The notes beneath the pieces were generated by a model, which made no database searches, was not told the origin of the DNA, and was given only the letters and a program-made list of their open reading frames with translations. Made by a program: the position numbers and the translations under genes. From the NCBI RefSeq assembly GCF_004346865.1, contig NZ_SMGR01000001.1, positions 1,860,001-1,924,000 on the forward strand: a stretch of 64,000 bases of DNA. The letters are read 5' to 3'. Of the stretch, positions 44,813 to 54,082 are shown in pieces; position 1 is the stretch's first letter; each line of letters starts with the position of its first letter. Origin of the DNA: Shimia isoporae (GTDB lineage Bacteria; Pseudomonadota; Alphaproteobacteria; Rhodobacterales; Rhodobacteraceae).

Positions 44813-45994
44813 TTATTTTGCGTCCTTTGCGCGTTTGGAGAATTCTGTTTCTCCGCCTTCGGCCAACAGTTTTGCCTGTTCGACCCAGTTGTCACGAGCG
44901 ATGCGACCTTTGAATGACAGCTTGTCATCCATGTCCGCGATGTCTTCCGACCCCCAAGCCGCAATCTGAGCAAAGCTGGTTATGCCGTTGTCATGCAGCT
45001 TTTTCTCCAGCGCAGGGCCGACGCCCTTGAGCAGTTTGAGATCATCTGCAGCCGCTTTTGCGGTCTTTTTAGGTGCAGCCTTCTTGGCGGCAGGCTTCTT
45101 CTCGGCCTTTGGTTTTTCAGCTTTGGCCGCTGCCTTTTTCGCAGTCTTCTTGGGCTGTTCTTCCGCCTTGGGCTTGTCGTCAGCCTTGGCTTTCTTCGCA
45201 TCTTCCGCCTGCTTGACCGCAGGTTTTGGCGCAGGCGCCGGTGCAGGCGGGTTGGCTTCGGCCTCGCGGCCTGCAACTTTGCCATCCTTGCCGACCCAAG
45301 GTGTCAGGATTGGCACTTCACTGCCGTCGATGCGTTTGATTGTGTCGCCCAGATCCGAAGCAAGCTGCACCGACGCATTGTATTGCGTATGACCGCTGTC
45401 AAATTCCTTGAGGCTTGTCAGACCACTCAGAGGTTCTGACGCATAGCGGCCATTTTGCGGACCCGGCAGCGGCAAATTGCCCGCAGCCATATCATCAAGC
45501 ATTTTTGCGAAGCCCTCCGCAGTCAGGTCTTCGTAGTAATCCTTGCCGATCTGCGCCATCGGCGCATTTGTGCAGGCACCGAGGCACTCAACTTCTTCCC
45601 AGCTGAATTTGCCGTCGGCGGACAGCATATGCGGCTTGTCCGCGATCTTCTCGCGGCAGACCGCAATCAGATCTTCCGCGCCGCAGATCATGCAGGAGGT
45701 CGTGCCACAAATCTGAATGTGCGCAACTTTGCCGACAGGTTGCAGCTGGAACATGAAATAGAATGAGGCGACCTCGAGCACGCGAATATAGGCCATGCCA
45801 AGCATATCGGCCACATATTCAATCGCGGGTTTGGACAGCCAGCCTTCCTGTTCCTGCGCGCGCCACAACAGCGGGATCACGGCCGAGGCCTGCCGGCCTT
45901 CGGGATACTTGGTGATCTGCGCCTCCGCCCACGTCTCGTTCGCGGCGGTGAAAGCAAAGCTCTCTGGCTGTTCATGATACAGACGACGTAGCAT
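44813..45994 (-). CDS. nuoE: NADH-quinone oxidoreductase subunit E with C-terminal HHH extension
   Basis: Thioredoxin-like 2Fe-2S subunit (cluster N1a). The ligands Cys96, Cys101, Cys137 and Cys141 are all present (CGTTSCMIC and [10 protein letters not shown]). The canonical domain ends near residue 170, yet the protein has 393 residues. A spacer continues to about 225, then an Ala/Lys/Pro-rich segment reaches 316, and a helix-hairpin-helix domain fills 317-381. Bacterial NuoE is usually 160-240 residues, so this is a fusion. It starts one base after the small membrane-protein gene upstream. Confidence 0.95.
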   Translation of the reverse strand: MLRRLYHEQPESFAFTAANETWAEAQITKYPEGRQASAVIPLLWRAQEQEGWLSKPAIEYVADMLGMAYIRVLEVASFYFMFQLQPVGKVAHIQICGTTSCMICGAEDLIAVCREKIADKPHMLSADGKFSWEEVECLGACTNAPMAQIGKDYYEDLTAEGFAKMLDDMAAGNLPLPGPQNGRYASEPLSGLTSLKEFDSGHTQYNASVQLASDLGDTIKRIDGSEVPILTPWVGKDGKVAGREAEANPPAPAPAPKPAVKQAEDAKKAKADDKPKAEEQPKKTAKKAAAKAEKPKAEKKPAAKKAAPKKTAKAAADDLKLLKGVGPALEKKLHDNGITSFAQIAAWGSEDIADMDDKLSFKGRIARDNWVEQAKLLAEGGETEFSKRAKDAK

Positions 45995-45995
45995 C

Positions 45996-46364
45996 TCAGA
46001 CGGCTCCGTTACTTAGTTCGGTCCACGCTGCGACGGCGGCTACAAGAGCAGCAGCCACACCGGCAGCGGTGTGTTTGATATGCGGGTGTCCCGCGCGGGC
46101 ATAGATCACCCCGTCCGCGAAACCCATGAATGCAAAGGCTGTGAACAACACGGCGATCACGCCCGCGTCGCCGTGCCAGGCCGCTGCGAGAGACAAAAAA
46201 ACGAACGCGACATAGCGGTCTGTCATCACTTGCGGCAATTGTTCAAGGCGATGAGTGGCGGACTTCATACCGGCTTCCGGATCGCGCCAGAAAGTGAAGG
46301 CAAGAATGCCAGTCACAACAGTGCCTCCGAGGCAGAGCAGAATGGTCAGCGTGCCCATATCCAT
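45996..46364 (-). CDS. Four-helix membrane protein of unknown function in the nuo operon
   Basis: A 122-residue hydrophobic protein with helices near residues 5-24, 50-64, 66-88 and 98-116 and a charged loop ([19 protein letters not shown]) after helix 1. No family recognised. Its ATG overlaps the stop of the secreted 90-residue protein, and nuoE follows one base after its stop. Membrane location is inferred from hydrophobicity. Tight packing implies expression with complex I. Confidence 0.75.
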   Translation of the reverse strand: MDMGTLTILLCLGGTVVTGILAFTFWRDPEAGMKSATHRLEQLPQVMTDRYVAFVFLSLAAAWHGDAGVIAVLFTAFAFMGFADGVIYARAGHPHIKHTAAGVAAALVAAVAAWTELSNGAV

Positions 46365-46636
46365 CAGCCGCAGGTCTCCGTCGCCAGTTTGAAGGTGCCA
46401 CTGTCGATCTGGCCTTTGCCCTGCTTTTGCAGGTAGCGCAGCGACTTCTCGAACGTACGGCCTGTAAAGCCCGCCGGCAGCAGTTCTGCCTTGGCCAGAT
46501 CACGGGTGATGAGGCAGTCGTTGGCCTCTCCCACCTGAATAATCAGGTCGAGCATGTCTTGCGACACAGGCGCTTCGTCCGCAGCCCAAACGGGTGCGGC
46601 AATCACAAGCGCAGCTGTGGCGGCAAGAAGGCGCAT
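46364..46636 (-). CDS. Small secreted protein of unknown function in the nuo operon
   Basis: A 90-residue protein with a clear signal peptide ([19 protein letters not shown]). The mature 70 residues contain two Cys (ANDCLITRDL and ATETCG at the C terminus) that could form a disulfide, and a helical middle with TGRTFEKSLRYLQKQGKG. Its ATG overlaps the nuoD stop by one base. No family recognised; it recurs in position with other small envelope genes in this operon. Confidence 0.78.
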   Translation of the reverse strand: MRLLAATAALVIAAPVWAADEAPVSQDMLDLIIQVGEANDCLITRDLAKAELLPAGFTGRTFEKSLRYLQKQGKGQIDSGTFKLATETCG

Positions 46637-47862
46637 CAGCGGTCGATCTCCCCGAACACGATGTCCATGGTGCCGATGATCGCCGCGACGTCTGCAAGTT
46701 GATGGCCTGTCGCGATGTGATCCATCGCCTGAAGGTGCAAATAACCCGGCGCGCGCAGCTTGGCGCGATAAGGTTTGTTCGTGCCGTCCGCGACCATGTA
46801 AACGCCAAACTCCCCCTTTGGGGCTTCAACGGCGGCATAAACCTCTCCTGCCGGCACATGGAACCCTTCGGTATAAAGCTTGAAGTGATGGATCAAGCTC
46901 TCCATGGACGTCTTCATATCGCCGCGTTTCGGCGGGGTCAGTTTGCCACGCGACAGCACATCACCGGTGGCTTCGCGCAGCTTGTGGATCGCCTGACGCA
47001 TGATCGAGAGCGACTGGCGCATCTCTTCCATACGCATCAGGTAACGATCATAGCAGTCGCCATTCTTGCCAACCGGAATCTGGAATTCGAATTCATCGTA
47101 ACACTCGTATGGCTGCGCACGGCGCAGGTCCCAAGCGAGGCCAGCCGAACGGGCCATAACGCCGGACATGCCGTATTGAAGAACTTCTTCTTCGTTCACG
47201 ACGCCAATATCGACGTTCCGCTGTTTGAAAATACGGTTTTCTGTCAGCAGGTCGTCAATGTCCTGAATGACATTCGGGAACTCTATGCACCATTCTTCGA
47301 TGTCGTCGATCAACTCGTCGGGCAGATCCTGATGTACGCCACCCGGGCGGAAGTAGTTCGCATGCAGACGCGCGCCACAGGCCCGTTCGTAGAAGATCAT
47401 GAGTTTTTCACGTTCTTCAAAACCCCAGAGCGGCGGGGTCAGCGCGCCGACGTCCATCGCTTGTGTGGTGATGTTCATCAGGTGGTTCAGGATGCGGCCG
47501 ATTTCGCAGAACAAAACGCGGATCAGCTGTGCACGGCGTGGCACTTCGGTGCCAGTCAGTTTTTCGATGGCCAAGCACCATGCATGCTCCTGGTTCATTG
47601 GCGCCACGTAGTCGAGGCGGTCCAAATAAGGCAGGTTCTGCAAGTAGGTGCGGCTTTCCATCAGTTTTTCGGTGCCACGGTGCAAGAGACCCACATGCGG
47701 GTCGCAGCGCTCAACGATCTCGCCGTCGAGTTCAAGCACGAGGCGCAGCACGCCGTGGGCCGCAGGGTGCTGCGGGCCGAAGTTGATGTTGAAATTGCGG
47801 ATTTTCTGTTCGCCGCTCAGCGCGTCCACGCTGCCGTCGTCAAACTTGGAGCCGTCCATCAT
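46636..47862 (-). CDS. nuoD: NADH-quinone oxidoreductase subunit D
   Basis: The 49-kDa-type subunit that forms the quinone-binding pocket with NuoB, 408 residues. [23 protein letters not shown] with its His pair and [13 protein letters not shown] are the hallmarks, and [19 protein letters not shown] [14 protein letters not shown] and [16 protein letters not shown] follow. ATG 47862 has GGGGGAC upstream and overlaps the nuoC stop by four bases. It is separate from nuoC, unlike the enteric nuoCD fusion. Confidence 0.98.
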   Translation of the reverse strand: MMDGSKFDDGSVDALSGEQKIRNFNINFGPQHPAAHGVLRLVLELDGEIVERCDPHVGLLHRGTEKLMESRTYLQNLPYLDRLDYVAPMNQEHAWCLAIEKLTGTEVPRRAQLIRVLFCEIGRILNHLMNITTQAMDVGALTPPLWGFEEREKLMIFYERACGARLHANYFRPGGVHQDLPDELIDDIEEWCIEFPNVIQDIDDLLTENRIFKQRNVDIGVVNEEEVLQYGMSGVMARSAGLAWDLRRAQPYECYDEFEFQIPVGKNGDCYDRYLMRMEEMRQSLSIMRQAIHKLREATGDVLSRGKLTPPKRGDMKTSMESLIHHFKLYTEGFHVPAGEVYAAVEAPKGEFGVYMVADGTNKPYRAKLRAPGYLHLQAMDHIATGHQLADVAAIIGTMDIVFGEIDR

Positions 47863-48464
47863 TTCGCGTCCCCCTTCTCGTCACCGGGCAGGATGTAATT
47901 TGCACCCTCCCAAGGCGACATGAAATCAAACTGGCGGTAGTCCTGCGTCAGCTGCACAGGCTCGTAAACCACGCGCTTCTGGGCTTCATCATACCGAACC
48001 TCGGTGTAGCCGGTTGTCGGGAAGTCCTTGCGCAGCGGGTGGCCACGGAAGCCATAGTCCGTCAGCAGGCGACGCAGGTCCGGGTGATCGGAGAAGATGA
48101 TCCCGAACATGTCGAACACTTCACGCTCGAACCAGTTCGCGGAAGGGTGAACCTCGGTGATCGACGGCACCATTTCATCCTCGCGGACAGCCACGCGCAA
48201 ACGGACCCGCTGGTTCTGGTACATGCTGAGCAGGTGATAGACCACGTCGAAGCGCTTCGCGCGTTCTGGGTAATCCACCGCAGTCACGTCCACGAGTGTG
48301 GAAAAGCGGCAATTGGGATCAGCTTTCAGAAACTCGATGAAGCCGGCAATGTTCGTCGGCGTGACATCAATGTTGAGTTCACCGTAGGCGACGTCCCAAG
48401 ACAGCACACAATCGGGCCTTTTGAGCTCGATGTGGGCGCCCAGTTCATTCAGTGCGTCACTCAT
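47859..48464 (-). CDS. nuoC: NADH-quinone oxidoreductase subunit C
   Basis: The 30-kDa-type subunit at the base of the peripheral arm, 201 residues. Diagnostic blocks are [15 protein letters not shown], then [31 protein letters not shown] and [13 protein letters not shown]. It starts 16 bases after nuoB ends and overlaps nuoD. Confidence 0.98.
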   Translation of the reverse strand: MSDALNELGAHIELKRPDCVLSWDVAYGELNIDVTPTNIAGFIEFLKADPNCRFSTLVDVTAVDYPERAKRFDVVYHLLSMYQNQRVRLRVAVREDEMVPSITEVHPSANWFEREVFDMFGIIFSDHPDLRRLLTDYGFRGHPLRKDFPTTGYTEVRYDEAQKRVVYEPVQLTQDYRQFDFMSPWEGANYILPGDEKGDAK

Positions 48465-48480
48465 GTCTCACGCGCCCCCG

Positions 48481-49014
48481 TTAGCGTTCGATAGTGCCGG
48501 TACGGCGGATTTTGCGTTGCAGCTGCAACAGACCGTAAAGCAAGGCTTCAGCGGTCGGCGGACAACCTGGCACGTAGATGTCGACGGGCACGATGCGATC
48601 ACATCCGCGCACAACGGAATAGCTGTAGTGATAATAACCGCCGCCGTTGGCGCACGAGCCCATAGAAATCACATAGCGCGGCTCCGGCATCTGGTCGTAA
48701 ACCTTACGCAAAGCGGGCGCCATCTTGTTGGTCAACGTGCCGGCAACGATCATGACGTCGGACTGGCGCGGAGATGCGCGCGGGGCAATGCCAAAGCGTT
48801 CGGCGTCGTAGCGCGGCATGGAGGTGTGCATCATTTCAACCGCGCAACAGGCAAGACCAAAAGTCATCCAGTGCAGCGAACCGGTGCGGCCCCAGTTGAT
48901 GAGGTCCTCTGCGTTTGTGAGCAGAAAACCCTTGTCTTGAAGCTCGGTATTGATGGCCTGAGTGACCACTTCACGATCGACACCAGCGGTGTTCGCGCCT
49001 GTCATCACTCCCAT
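48481..49014 (-). CDS. nuoB: NADH-quinone oxidoreductase subunit B
   Basis: Carries the terminal cluster N2 that reduces quinone, 177 residues. Ligands are the tandem Cys56-Cys57 in [11 protein letters not shown] and the Cys residues in [16 protein letters not shown] and [18 protein letters not shown] 49014 is chosen since GGGAG lies seven bases upstream; ATG 49005 is an alternative, and the longer frame to 49125 overlaps nuoA. The start lies within the nuoA 3' end, so the two are coupled. Confidence 0.97.
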   Translation of the reverse strand: MGVMTGANTAGVDREVVTQAINTELQDKGFLLTNAEDLINWGRTGSLHWMTFGLACCAVEMMHTSMPRYDAERFGIAPRASPRQSDVMIVAGTLTNKMAPALRKVYDQMPEPRYVISMGSCANGGGYYHYSYSVVRGCDRIVPVDIYVPGCPPTAEALLYGLLQLQRKIRRTGTIER

Positions 49015-49370
49015 TCCAGAGCTCCCTTCTTCCATTCGTAGGCAAAGCCAATGGTCAGCACCGCAAGGAACACCATCATCGACCAGAACCCAACCATCGA
49101 GATGTCCTTGAACCCGACGGCCCATGGGAACAGGAAGGCAATTTCCAGATCGAAGATGATGAACAGGATGGAGACGAGGTAAAAGCGCACGTCAAACTTC
49201 ATCCGGGCGTCATCAAAGGCGTTGAAACCACATTCATACGCACTCACCTTCTCGGGATCGGGGTTACGTACGGCCAAAACAACTGCGGCAAGAATGAAAA
49301 CAAGGCCAAGTGCGATTGCGACGGCCAAAAAGATGATAATGGGGAAGTACTCCCGAAGCATCTCTTCCAA
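49005..49370 (-). CDS. nuoA: NADH-quinone oxidoreductase subunit A (TTG start)
   Basis: Three-helix membrane subunit, 121 residues. [20 protein letters not shown] and [11 protein letters not shown] are family hallmarks, containing the conserved loop Cys and the acidic residues of helices 2 and 3. The start appears to be TTG at 49370: AAAGGAG lies six bases upstream and the N terminus [11 protein letters not shown] then agrees with relatives; the first ATG (49361) would be 15 bases from that site. First gene of the nuo operon. Confidence 0.96.
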   Translation of the reverse strand: MEEMLREYFPIIIFLAVAIALGLVFILAAVVLAVRNPDPEKVSAYECGFNAFDDARMKFDVRFYLVSILFIIFDLEIAFLFPWAVGFKDISMVGFWSMMVFLAVLTIGFAYEWKKGALEWE

Positions 49371-49685
49371 TGGTAGCTCCTTTCATGCACGCGAGCGTGG
49401 TGCAGTCAGCTGGCTGTATTAGGTCTCTGTCGGGGTTTACCCTTGGGCCATGTCGGGGTCAATAAGCAGGGGAGTTACCGCGATCCGGGTCGAAACAACG
49501 ATTTTCTTTAGTTTTCAGGCGTTTTTTCAGGTTCGGAACCCGTCCGGGCCGATCTGCCTGCGACGATTTTTTACGGCCTACCTCTTGAAGTTCCTCCCCT
49601 GCGCGCTTTGATTCCAACATTGGCTTTCCCAACAGATTCCCTCGACTAAACCGATGCAGGAATTCTGCCGCCCATAAGGCAGGCA
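49371..49685. other. Intergenic region between the nuo and liu operons
   Basis: About 315 bases without a gene between the nuoA start and the liu terminator. The left part carries the nuo leader and a promoter candidate. The rest (about 49500-49680) contains short frames without binding sites; no RNA gene was recognised. Confidence 0.5.
49434..49462 (-). promoter_or_regulatory. Candidate promoter of the nuo operon with duplicated 9-mer
   Basis: On the minus strand, TTGACC (49462-49457) and TAAACC (49439-49434) are separated by 17 bases, which would place the start of transcription near 49427. The plus-strand 9-mer TGTCGGGGT occurs at 49428-49436 and 49451-49459, overlapping the -10 and -35 regions, and could be an operator. 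Confidence 0.4.
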
Positions 49686-49719
49686 AACGAAAACAGGCCG
49701 GACTGCGACAGCCGGCCTG
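49686..49719 (-). terminator. Rho-independent terminator of the liu operon
   Basis: On the minus strand an 8-bp stem CAGGCCGG/CCGGCCTG (49712-49719 and 49694-49701) with a ten-base loop is followed by TTTTCGTTT. It begins 24 bases after the liuC stop. Confidence 0.9.
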
Positions 49720-49742
49720 CTAATTGCGCGATAGTGGAAAAA

Positions 49743-50531
49743 TCAGCCTTTGACCCAGGGGGCCTTTTCCTTGGCAAAAAACGCGGTAATGCCGTCTTTG
49801 GCCTCCTGCCCTTCCCAGCAGGCAACAAGTTCACCAATTGTGTGGTCGATCACGGCGTCATCGATGGTTGGCCCGAGTTTTCTGGTCAGTGCTTTTGCGC
49901 GAGCCACCGCACCTGGCGCACAAGCAAGATAGGGCGCAACTTCGGCTTCCACCGCAGCATCCAGTTCTTCAGCGGGAACGGCCTTTGCGAGCAGCCCAAG
50001 CGTGACAGCTTCTGATGCCTTGAACAAACGGGCCGACATAAAGACACGGCGAGCCATGGCCTCGCCCATACGTGACAGAACGTAAGGACCGATCGTGGCG
50101 GGGATTAGGCCAAGCTTGGTTTCTGTCAGCCCCATTGTCAGGGTTTCCACCCCAATTGCCACGTCGCAGACACTTGCCATGCCGACGCCGCCACCAAAGG
50201 CATTGCCTTGCAACTTGCCGATCAACGGTTTGGGCATTGTATTGAGGGCCTGAAGAGCTTCTGCCAACTTGCGCGCCTCCACAAAGCGGGTTTCGCTGTC
50301 CGCCGCCATTTGCGCTTGCATCCAGCCCAAATCGCCGCCCGCACAGAAACTCTTGCCCGCACCAGTCAGGACAACGACGCGCACATCATCATTCGCGCCG
50401 AGAGCTTCGGCGGCTTCCCTGAGTTCAGCAATCATTGCGCCAGACATCGCGTTGTGTTTCTCGGGTCGGTTCAGCGTCAGCGTCGCCACCCCGCGCGCGT
50501 CAATTTCGATGGTCAGCGTTTCAAACATCAT
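49743..50531 (-). CDS. liuC: Enoyl-CoA hydratase, likely methylglutaconyl-CoA hydratase
   Basis: Crotonase-fold enzyme that would hydrate 3-methylglutaconyl-CoA to HMG-CoA in leucine breakdown, 262 residues. The oxyanion-hole segment GKSFCAGGDLGWMQ and FGGGVGMASVCD are present; one catalytic Glu is kept in LTETKLGLIPATIGPYV, while the position of the other is Gly, as is usual in LiuC. GAAGGA lies five bases before ATG 50531. Its start overlaps liuE by 11 bases. Last gene of the operon. Confidence 0.92.
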   Translation of the reverse strand: MMFETLTIEIDARGVATLTLNRPEKHNAMSGAMIAELREAAEALGANDDVRVVVLTGAGKSFCAGGDLGWMQAQMAADSETRFVEARKLAEALQALNTMPKPLIGKLQGNAFGGGVGMASVCDVAIGVETLTMGLTETKLGLIPATIGPYVLSRMGEAMARRVFMSARLFKASEAVTLGLLAKAVPAEELDAAVEAEVAPYLACAPGAVARAKALTRKLGPTIDDAVIDHTIGELVACWEGQEAKDGITAFFAKEKAPWVKG

Positions 50532-51390
50532 TCTTTCCTTCTGCGCGCATTGCCCGCACCATGCTTGCGGCTTCTACAAGCACATTCGTGTTCAGTCCCG
50601 TCTCGTAGCCCAACTCTTTGAGCCGTGAGTCAACGGCCTCGGTGGCCACATTGCCCTTGGCACCCGGTGCATAAGGGCAGCCGCCCAATCCGCCCACGGC
50701 CGCATCAAAAACGCGAACGCCAAGATCGAGAGAGGCTTCGATGTTGATAAGCGCACGGCCGGAGGTGTCGTGATAATGGCCCGCGATTTTTTCGGCTGGA
50801 ACAGTTTCCAGCACTGCATTCAGCATCGCGGTGATCGTTTCTGGCGTCCCCTGTCCGATGGTATCGCCCAAGCTGATTTCATAGCAGCCGGCGTCAAATA
50901 GGTGCTTTGCAACTTCGGCGACCTTTTCCGGTGGCGTCGGACCGTCATAGGGGCAATCCGTGACGCAACTGACATAGCCACGCACTGGCAGCCCGGCCGC
51001 TTTTGCCGCCTCCACGACAGGCGCGAAACGTTCCAGGCTTTCGGCGATGGTTGCGTTGATATTCGCCTTGGAAAAGCCCTCGCTCGCGGAACCGAAAATC
51101 GCAATTTCGTCGGCTTGTGCAGCCACGGCTCCTTCAAAGCCTCGCATGTTCGGCGTTAAGGCCGCGTAACGCACTCCTGCTGCGCGGGTAATGCCTGCTA
51201 GAACTTCCGCGCTGTCCGCCATTTGCGGAACCCATTTCGGGCTCACGAAACTCGCCACTTCAATCCGCTTGAAGCCGGCTGTGCTCAAACAGTTCACCAG
51301 AGCGATTTTTTCGGACGTCGGAATCTGGCGCTTTTCGTTCTGAAGACCGTCACGCGGCCCCATTTCGAAGATCTCGACAAACTTGGACAT
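50521..51390 (-). CDS. liuE: Hydroxymethylglutaryl-CoA lyase
   Basis: Cleaves HMG-CoA to acetyl-CoA and acetoacetate, the last step of leucine degradation; 289 residues with a TIM-barrel fold. FEMGPRDGLQNEK carries the catalytic Arg and metal-binding Asp, HYHDTSGRALI the metal His ligands, and GGLGGCPYAPGAKGNVATE the active-site loop Cys. ATG 51390 is chosen because GGAGG lies seven bases upstream; GTG 51396 is an alternative. It overlaps the GST stop region closely. Confidence 0.95.
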   Translation of the reverse strand: MSKFVEIFEMGPRDGLQNEKRQIPTSEKIALVNCLSTAGFKRIEVASFVSPKWVPQMADSAEVLAGITRAAGVRYAALTPNMRGFEGAVAAQADEIAIFGSASEGFSKANINATIAESLERFAPVVEAAKAAGLPVRGYVSCVTDCPYDGPTPPEKVAEVAKHLFDAGCYEISLGDTIGQGTPETITAMLNAVLETVPAEKIAGHYHDTSGRALINIEASLDLGVRVFDAAVGGLGGCPYAPGAKGNVATEAVDSRLKELGYETGLNTNVLVEAASMVRAMRAEGKNDV

Positions 51391-51392
51391 GG

Positions 51393-52058
51393 TCACGCCT
51401 CCGGCAACTCGTAAAAGTCCTGAGTATAGAATTGCTGAGGGCCCTCGGCGGCCTCTGCAGCTTGATAGGCTGCCCGCGCCTTGATGCGCGCGAGGTACTG
51501 AGAGGTTTGCGGATACCCGTCAAAGCGCACGTAGCGTGACGCGCTCTCCAGTGTGAACCCCATCATCACGTCGGCCGCGGAGAACCCGCTTGCCAGCAAA
51601 TAGCTGCGTCCGTCCTGCAAAGCAGTTTCTACAGCCTTTAGCGCAATCGCCAGACGCTTGGTTTCGATCCCCATAACGGTAGGAGATTTCATCCATTCCT
51701 TCGGCAGAAAAAGGTGCTGCATGTTAAGGTTCTGCACCCCGGCACCGATGGTTTCCGCATAGTGAATCCACTGCAGCCAGCCAGAGCGTTCATCGCTGTC
51801 AATTGCAGGCATGAGGCTGTGGCCGGTGCGTGTTTCACACAGGTATTGGACAATCGCGCCACTTTCATAGAGCACACGGCCATCAAGCTCGAGCGCAGGC
51901 ACACGTCGCGCCGGCGACTTGGCCTTGAACTCGGGATGCTGCAGCGACCCGTCCATAATGGCGTAAGGCACGATCTCGACCTTTTCGCCAAGCTCGTGGA
52001 GCAGCCAGTTCACCCGAAAGGACCGACTGCCGGCAATCGAATGCAGGATCGCAGCCAT
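51393..52058 (-). CDS. Glutathione S-transferase family protein
   Basis: Two-domain GST of 221 residues: an N-terminal thioredoxin-like domain (HSIAGSRSFRVNWLLHELG with the catalytic-type Ser, VPALELDGRVLYESGAIVQYL with the Glu-Ser glutathione motif) and a helical C-terminal domain ending near FDGYPQTSQYLARIKAR. Its ATG shares a base with the liuD stop and its stop lies next to the liuE start, so it is cotranslated with leucine degradation. It might protect CoA metabolites or electrophiles, but that is inference. Confidence 0.92.
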   Translation of the reverse strand: MAAILHSIAGSRSFRVNWLLHELGEKVEIVPYAIMDGSLQHPEFKAKSPARRVPALELDGRVLYESGAIVQYLCETRTGHSLMPAIDSDERSGWLQWIHYAETIGAGVQNLNMQHLFLPKEWMKSPTVMGIETKRLAIALKAVETALQDGRSYLLASGFSAADVMMGFTLESASRYVRFDGYPQTSQYLARIKARAAYQAAEAAEGPQQFYTQDFYELPEA

Positions 52059-54010
52059 CAGGCCTCTTCCTCGTCTTCCAGACGCACGAGGGCTGCGCCA
52101 TCCTCAACCTGAGCGCCTTCGGTGGACAAAACTTCGGCCACGACACCATCACGCGGCGCCAAAAGCGCATGTTCCATTTTCATGGCTTCCAGAATGGCCA
52201 GTCGATCGCCTTTGCTCACGCCCTGTCCAGCCTCCGCAAACACGGCTTTGACCAACCCCGGCATCGGCGCAGCGATCACGTTGCCCCCTGCCCCTTCGGC
52301 GTCCTCGCGCACCAGCGGGTCGACAACGTGGAAGCGGTAGCCGTTGCCCCAGAAAACGGTCAGCTCATCGCCATTGCGCGCGGTGCGGGCGAGCACTTTG
52401 GTCGCGTCCACCCACCATGCGCCACCTTTGTAGGTCACGCGGTGCTGCACCTCGCCGAGATCAACGGTGAAATCTGCCGTGTCATGAACAGTGACGCGGG
52501 CGGTGATCGCCTCATCATTATGGGTCAGATCAATTACGTGGGTCATGGGCGACCAGAGCACCAGAATGGGCTTGGGCGCGCCGTTGACCATCTCCATCAG
52601 GCCCATCGCGGTCAGCGCTGCCACGGAACGCGCTTTGGTACAGGCCACGGGTTGCGCTGCGAGCGCGTCGATGTGGCGTTCGATCAGACCGGTGTCAACG
52701 TCGCCCGCGACAAAGTCGGGCTGTGCGGCCAGAAGCGCCAGGAAGCTCACGTTGGTCACGGTGCCGCCCACATCGGTAAAGCGCAGGGCGCGTTCCAGCT
52801 GTTTCAGTGCCACGTCGCGGGTTGGACCATGCACGATCAGCTTCGCAATCATAGGATCGTACCAAGGGCTGATCGTGTCCCCCGCGCGGACACCGCTGTC
52901 GATGCGGGCCTCGGCGGGGAATTCAAGATGGGACAGGGTGCCGGTCGCAGGCAGGAAGCCTTTGGGCACGTCTTCGGCGTAAATGCGCGCCTCAAAGGCA
53001 TGGCCGGTGATGGTCAGCTCGTCCTGCTGTTTTGGCAGCGGCTCGCCAGAGGCGACTCGCAACTGCCACTCCACAAGATCAACACCCGTGATCAACTCGG
53101 TCACAGGGTGTTCCACCTGCAAGCGTGTGTTCATCTCCATAAACCAGAACCCGTCGGGGCGAAGACCGTCAGAGCCGTCCACGATGAATTCGATGGTGCC
53201 CGCACCTTTGTAGTTGATCGCCTCGGCTGCACGCACAGCGGCGTCGCCCATGGCGGCGCGCATCTCGGCGGTCATGCCCGGCGCTGGGGCTTCTTCGATC
53301 ACCTTCTGGTGGCGGCGCTGCAGCGAGCAGTCGCGCTCAAAGAGATGCACGGCGTTGGTGCCGTCGCCAAAGACCTGCACCTCGATGTGGCGCGGGCTGG
53401 TGACGTATTTCTCGATCAGCACATCAGGGTTGCCGAAAGCCGTGGTCGCTTCACCTTGCGCGCTGGCAAGCGCGTCAGCGAAATCCGAGGCCTTCTCGAC
53501 AAGGCGCATGCCCTTGCCGCCGCCGCCAGCCACGGCCTTGATCAACACGGGATAGCCGATCTGCTCGGCCTGTTCGGCCAAGAACGCCCCGTCTTGGTTG
53601 GCGCCATGATATCCCGGAACAACCGGCACATTGGCCTCTTCCATCAGCGCCTTTGCGGCGTCTTTGAGGCCCATGGCGCGGATCGCTTTGGCGGACGGAC
53701 CGATGAAGGTCAGGCCAGCGGCCTCGACCGCTTCCACAAACTCGGGATTTTCCGAAAGAAAGCCATACCCCGGGTGGATGCCCTGAGCGCCTGTTTCGAG
53801 CGCGGCTTGGATGATCACGTCGCCCTTGAGGTAGCTTTCGGCAGGGGCCGCGCCGCCGATGTGCACGGCCTGATCCGCGAGCGAAACGTGTTTCGCGGTG
53901 GCGTCCGCGTCGGAGTAGACGGCGACGGTTTTCACACCCATCTCGCGGGCGCTTTCGATCACACGGCAGGCGATTTCACCGCGGTTGGCTATCAGGATTT
54001 TTTCGAACAT
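52058..54010 (-). CDS. liuD: Methylcrotonyl-CoA carboxylase biotin-containing alpha subunit
   Basis: Carboxylates its biotin and passes CO2 to 3-methylcrotonyl-CoA; 650 residues. Biotin carboxylase domain first (MFEKILIANRGEIACRVI, the ATP-grasp loop KAVAGGGGKGMR, EMNTRLQVEHPVTE), then a middle linker domain, then the C-terminal biotinyl domain with LEAMKMEH holding the target Lys. The assignment as the LiuD type rests on the neighbouring liuA, liuB, liuC and liuE genes. It starts 72 bases after liuB ends. BirA in this window can biotinylate it. Confidence 0.95.
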   Translation of the reverse strand: MFEKILIANRGEIACRVIESAREMGVKTVAVYSDADATAKHVSLADQAVHIGGAAPAESYLKGDVIIQAALETGAQGIHPGYGFLSENPEFVEAVEAAGLTFIGPSAKAIRAMGLKDAAKALMEEANVPVVPGYHGANQDGAFLAEQAEQIGYPVLIKAVAGGGGKGMRLVEKASDFADALASAQGEATTAFGNPDVLIEKYVTSPRHIEVQVFGDGTNAVHLFERDCSLQRRHQKVIEEAPAPGMTAEMRAAMGDAAVRAAEAINYKGAGTIEFIVDGSDGLRPDGFWFMEMNTRLQVEHPVTELITGVDLVEWQLRVASGEPLPKQQDELTITGHAFEARIYAEDVPKGFLPATGTLSHLEFPAEARIDSGVRAGDTISPWYDPMIAKLIVHGPTRDVALKQLERALRFTDVGGTVTNVSFLALLAAQPDFVAGDVDTGLIERHIDALAAQPVACTKARSVAALTAMGLMEMVNGAPKPILVLWSPMTHVIDLTHNDEAITARVTVHDTADFTVDLGEVQHRVTYKGGAWWVDATKVLARTARNGDELTVFWGNGYRFHVVDPLVREDAEGAGGNVIAAPMPGLVKAVFAEAGQGVSKGDRLAILEAMKMEHALLAPRDGVVAEVLSTEGAQVEDGAALVRLEDEEEA

Positions 54011-54082
54011 TTCGTGGCCTCCCGACCTTTATATTCATCTTGCCGGAAATGCTCCGGAATTTTGGGGCCAGTCCCCACGTAA

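Noticed and set aside
51396-51396. GTG start for liuE
   Set aside because: GGAGG is better spaced for ATG 51390, and the two extra residues are not conserved-looking.
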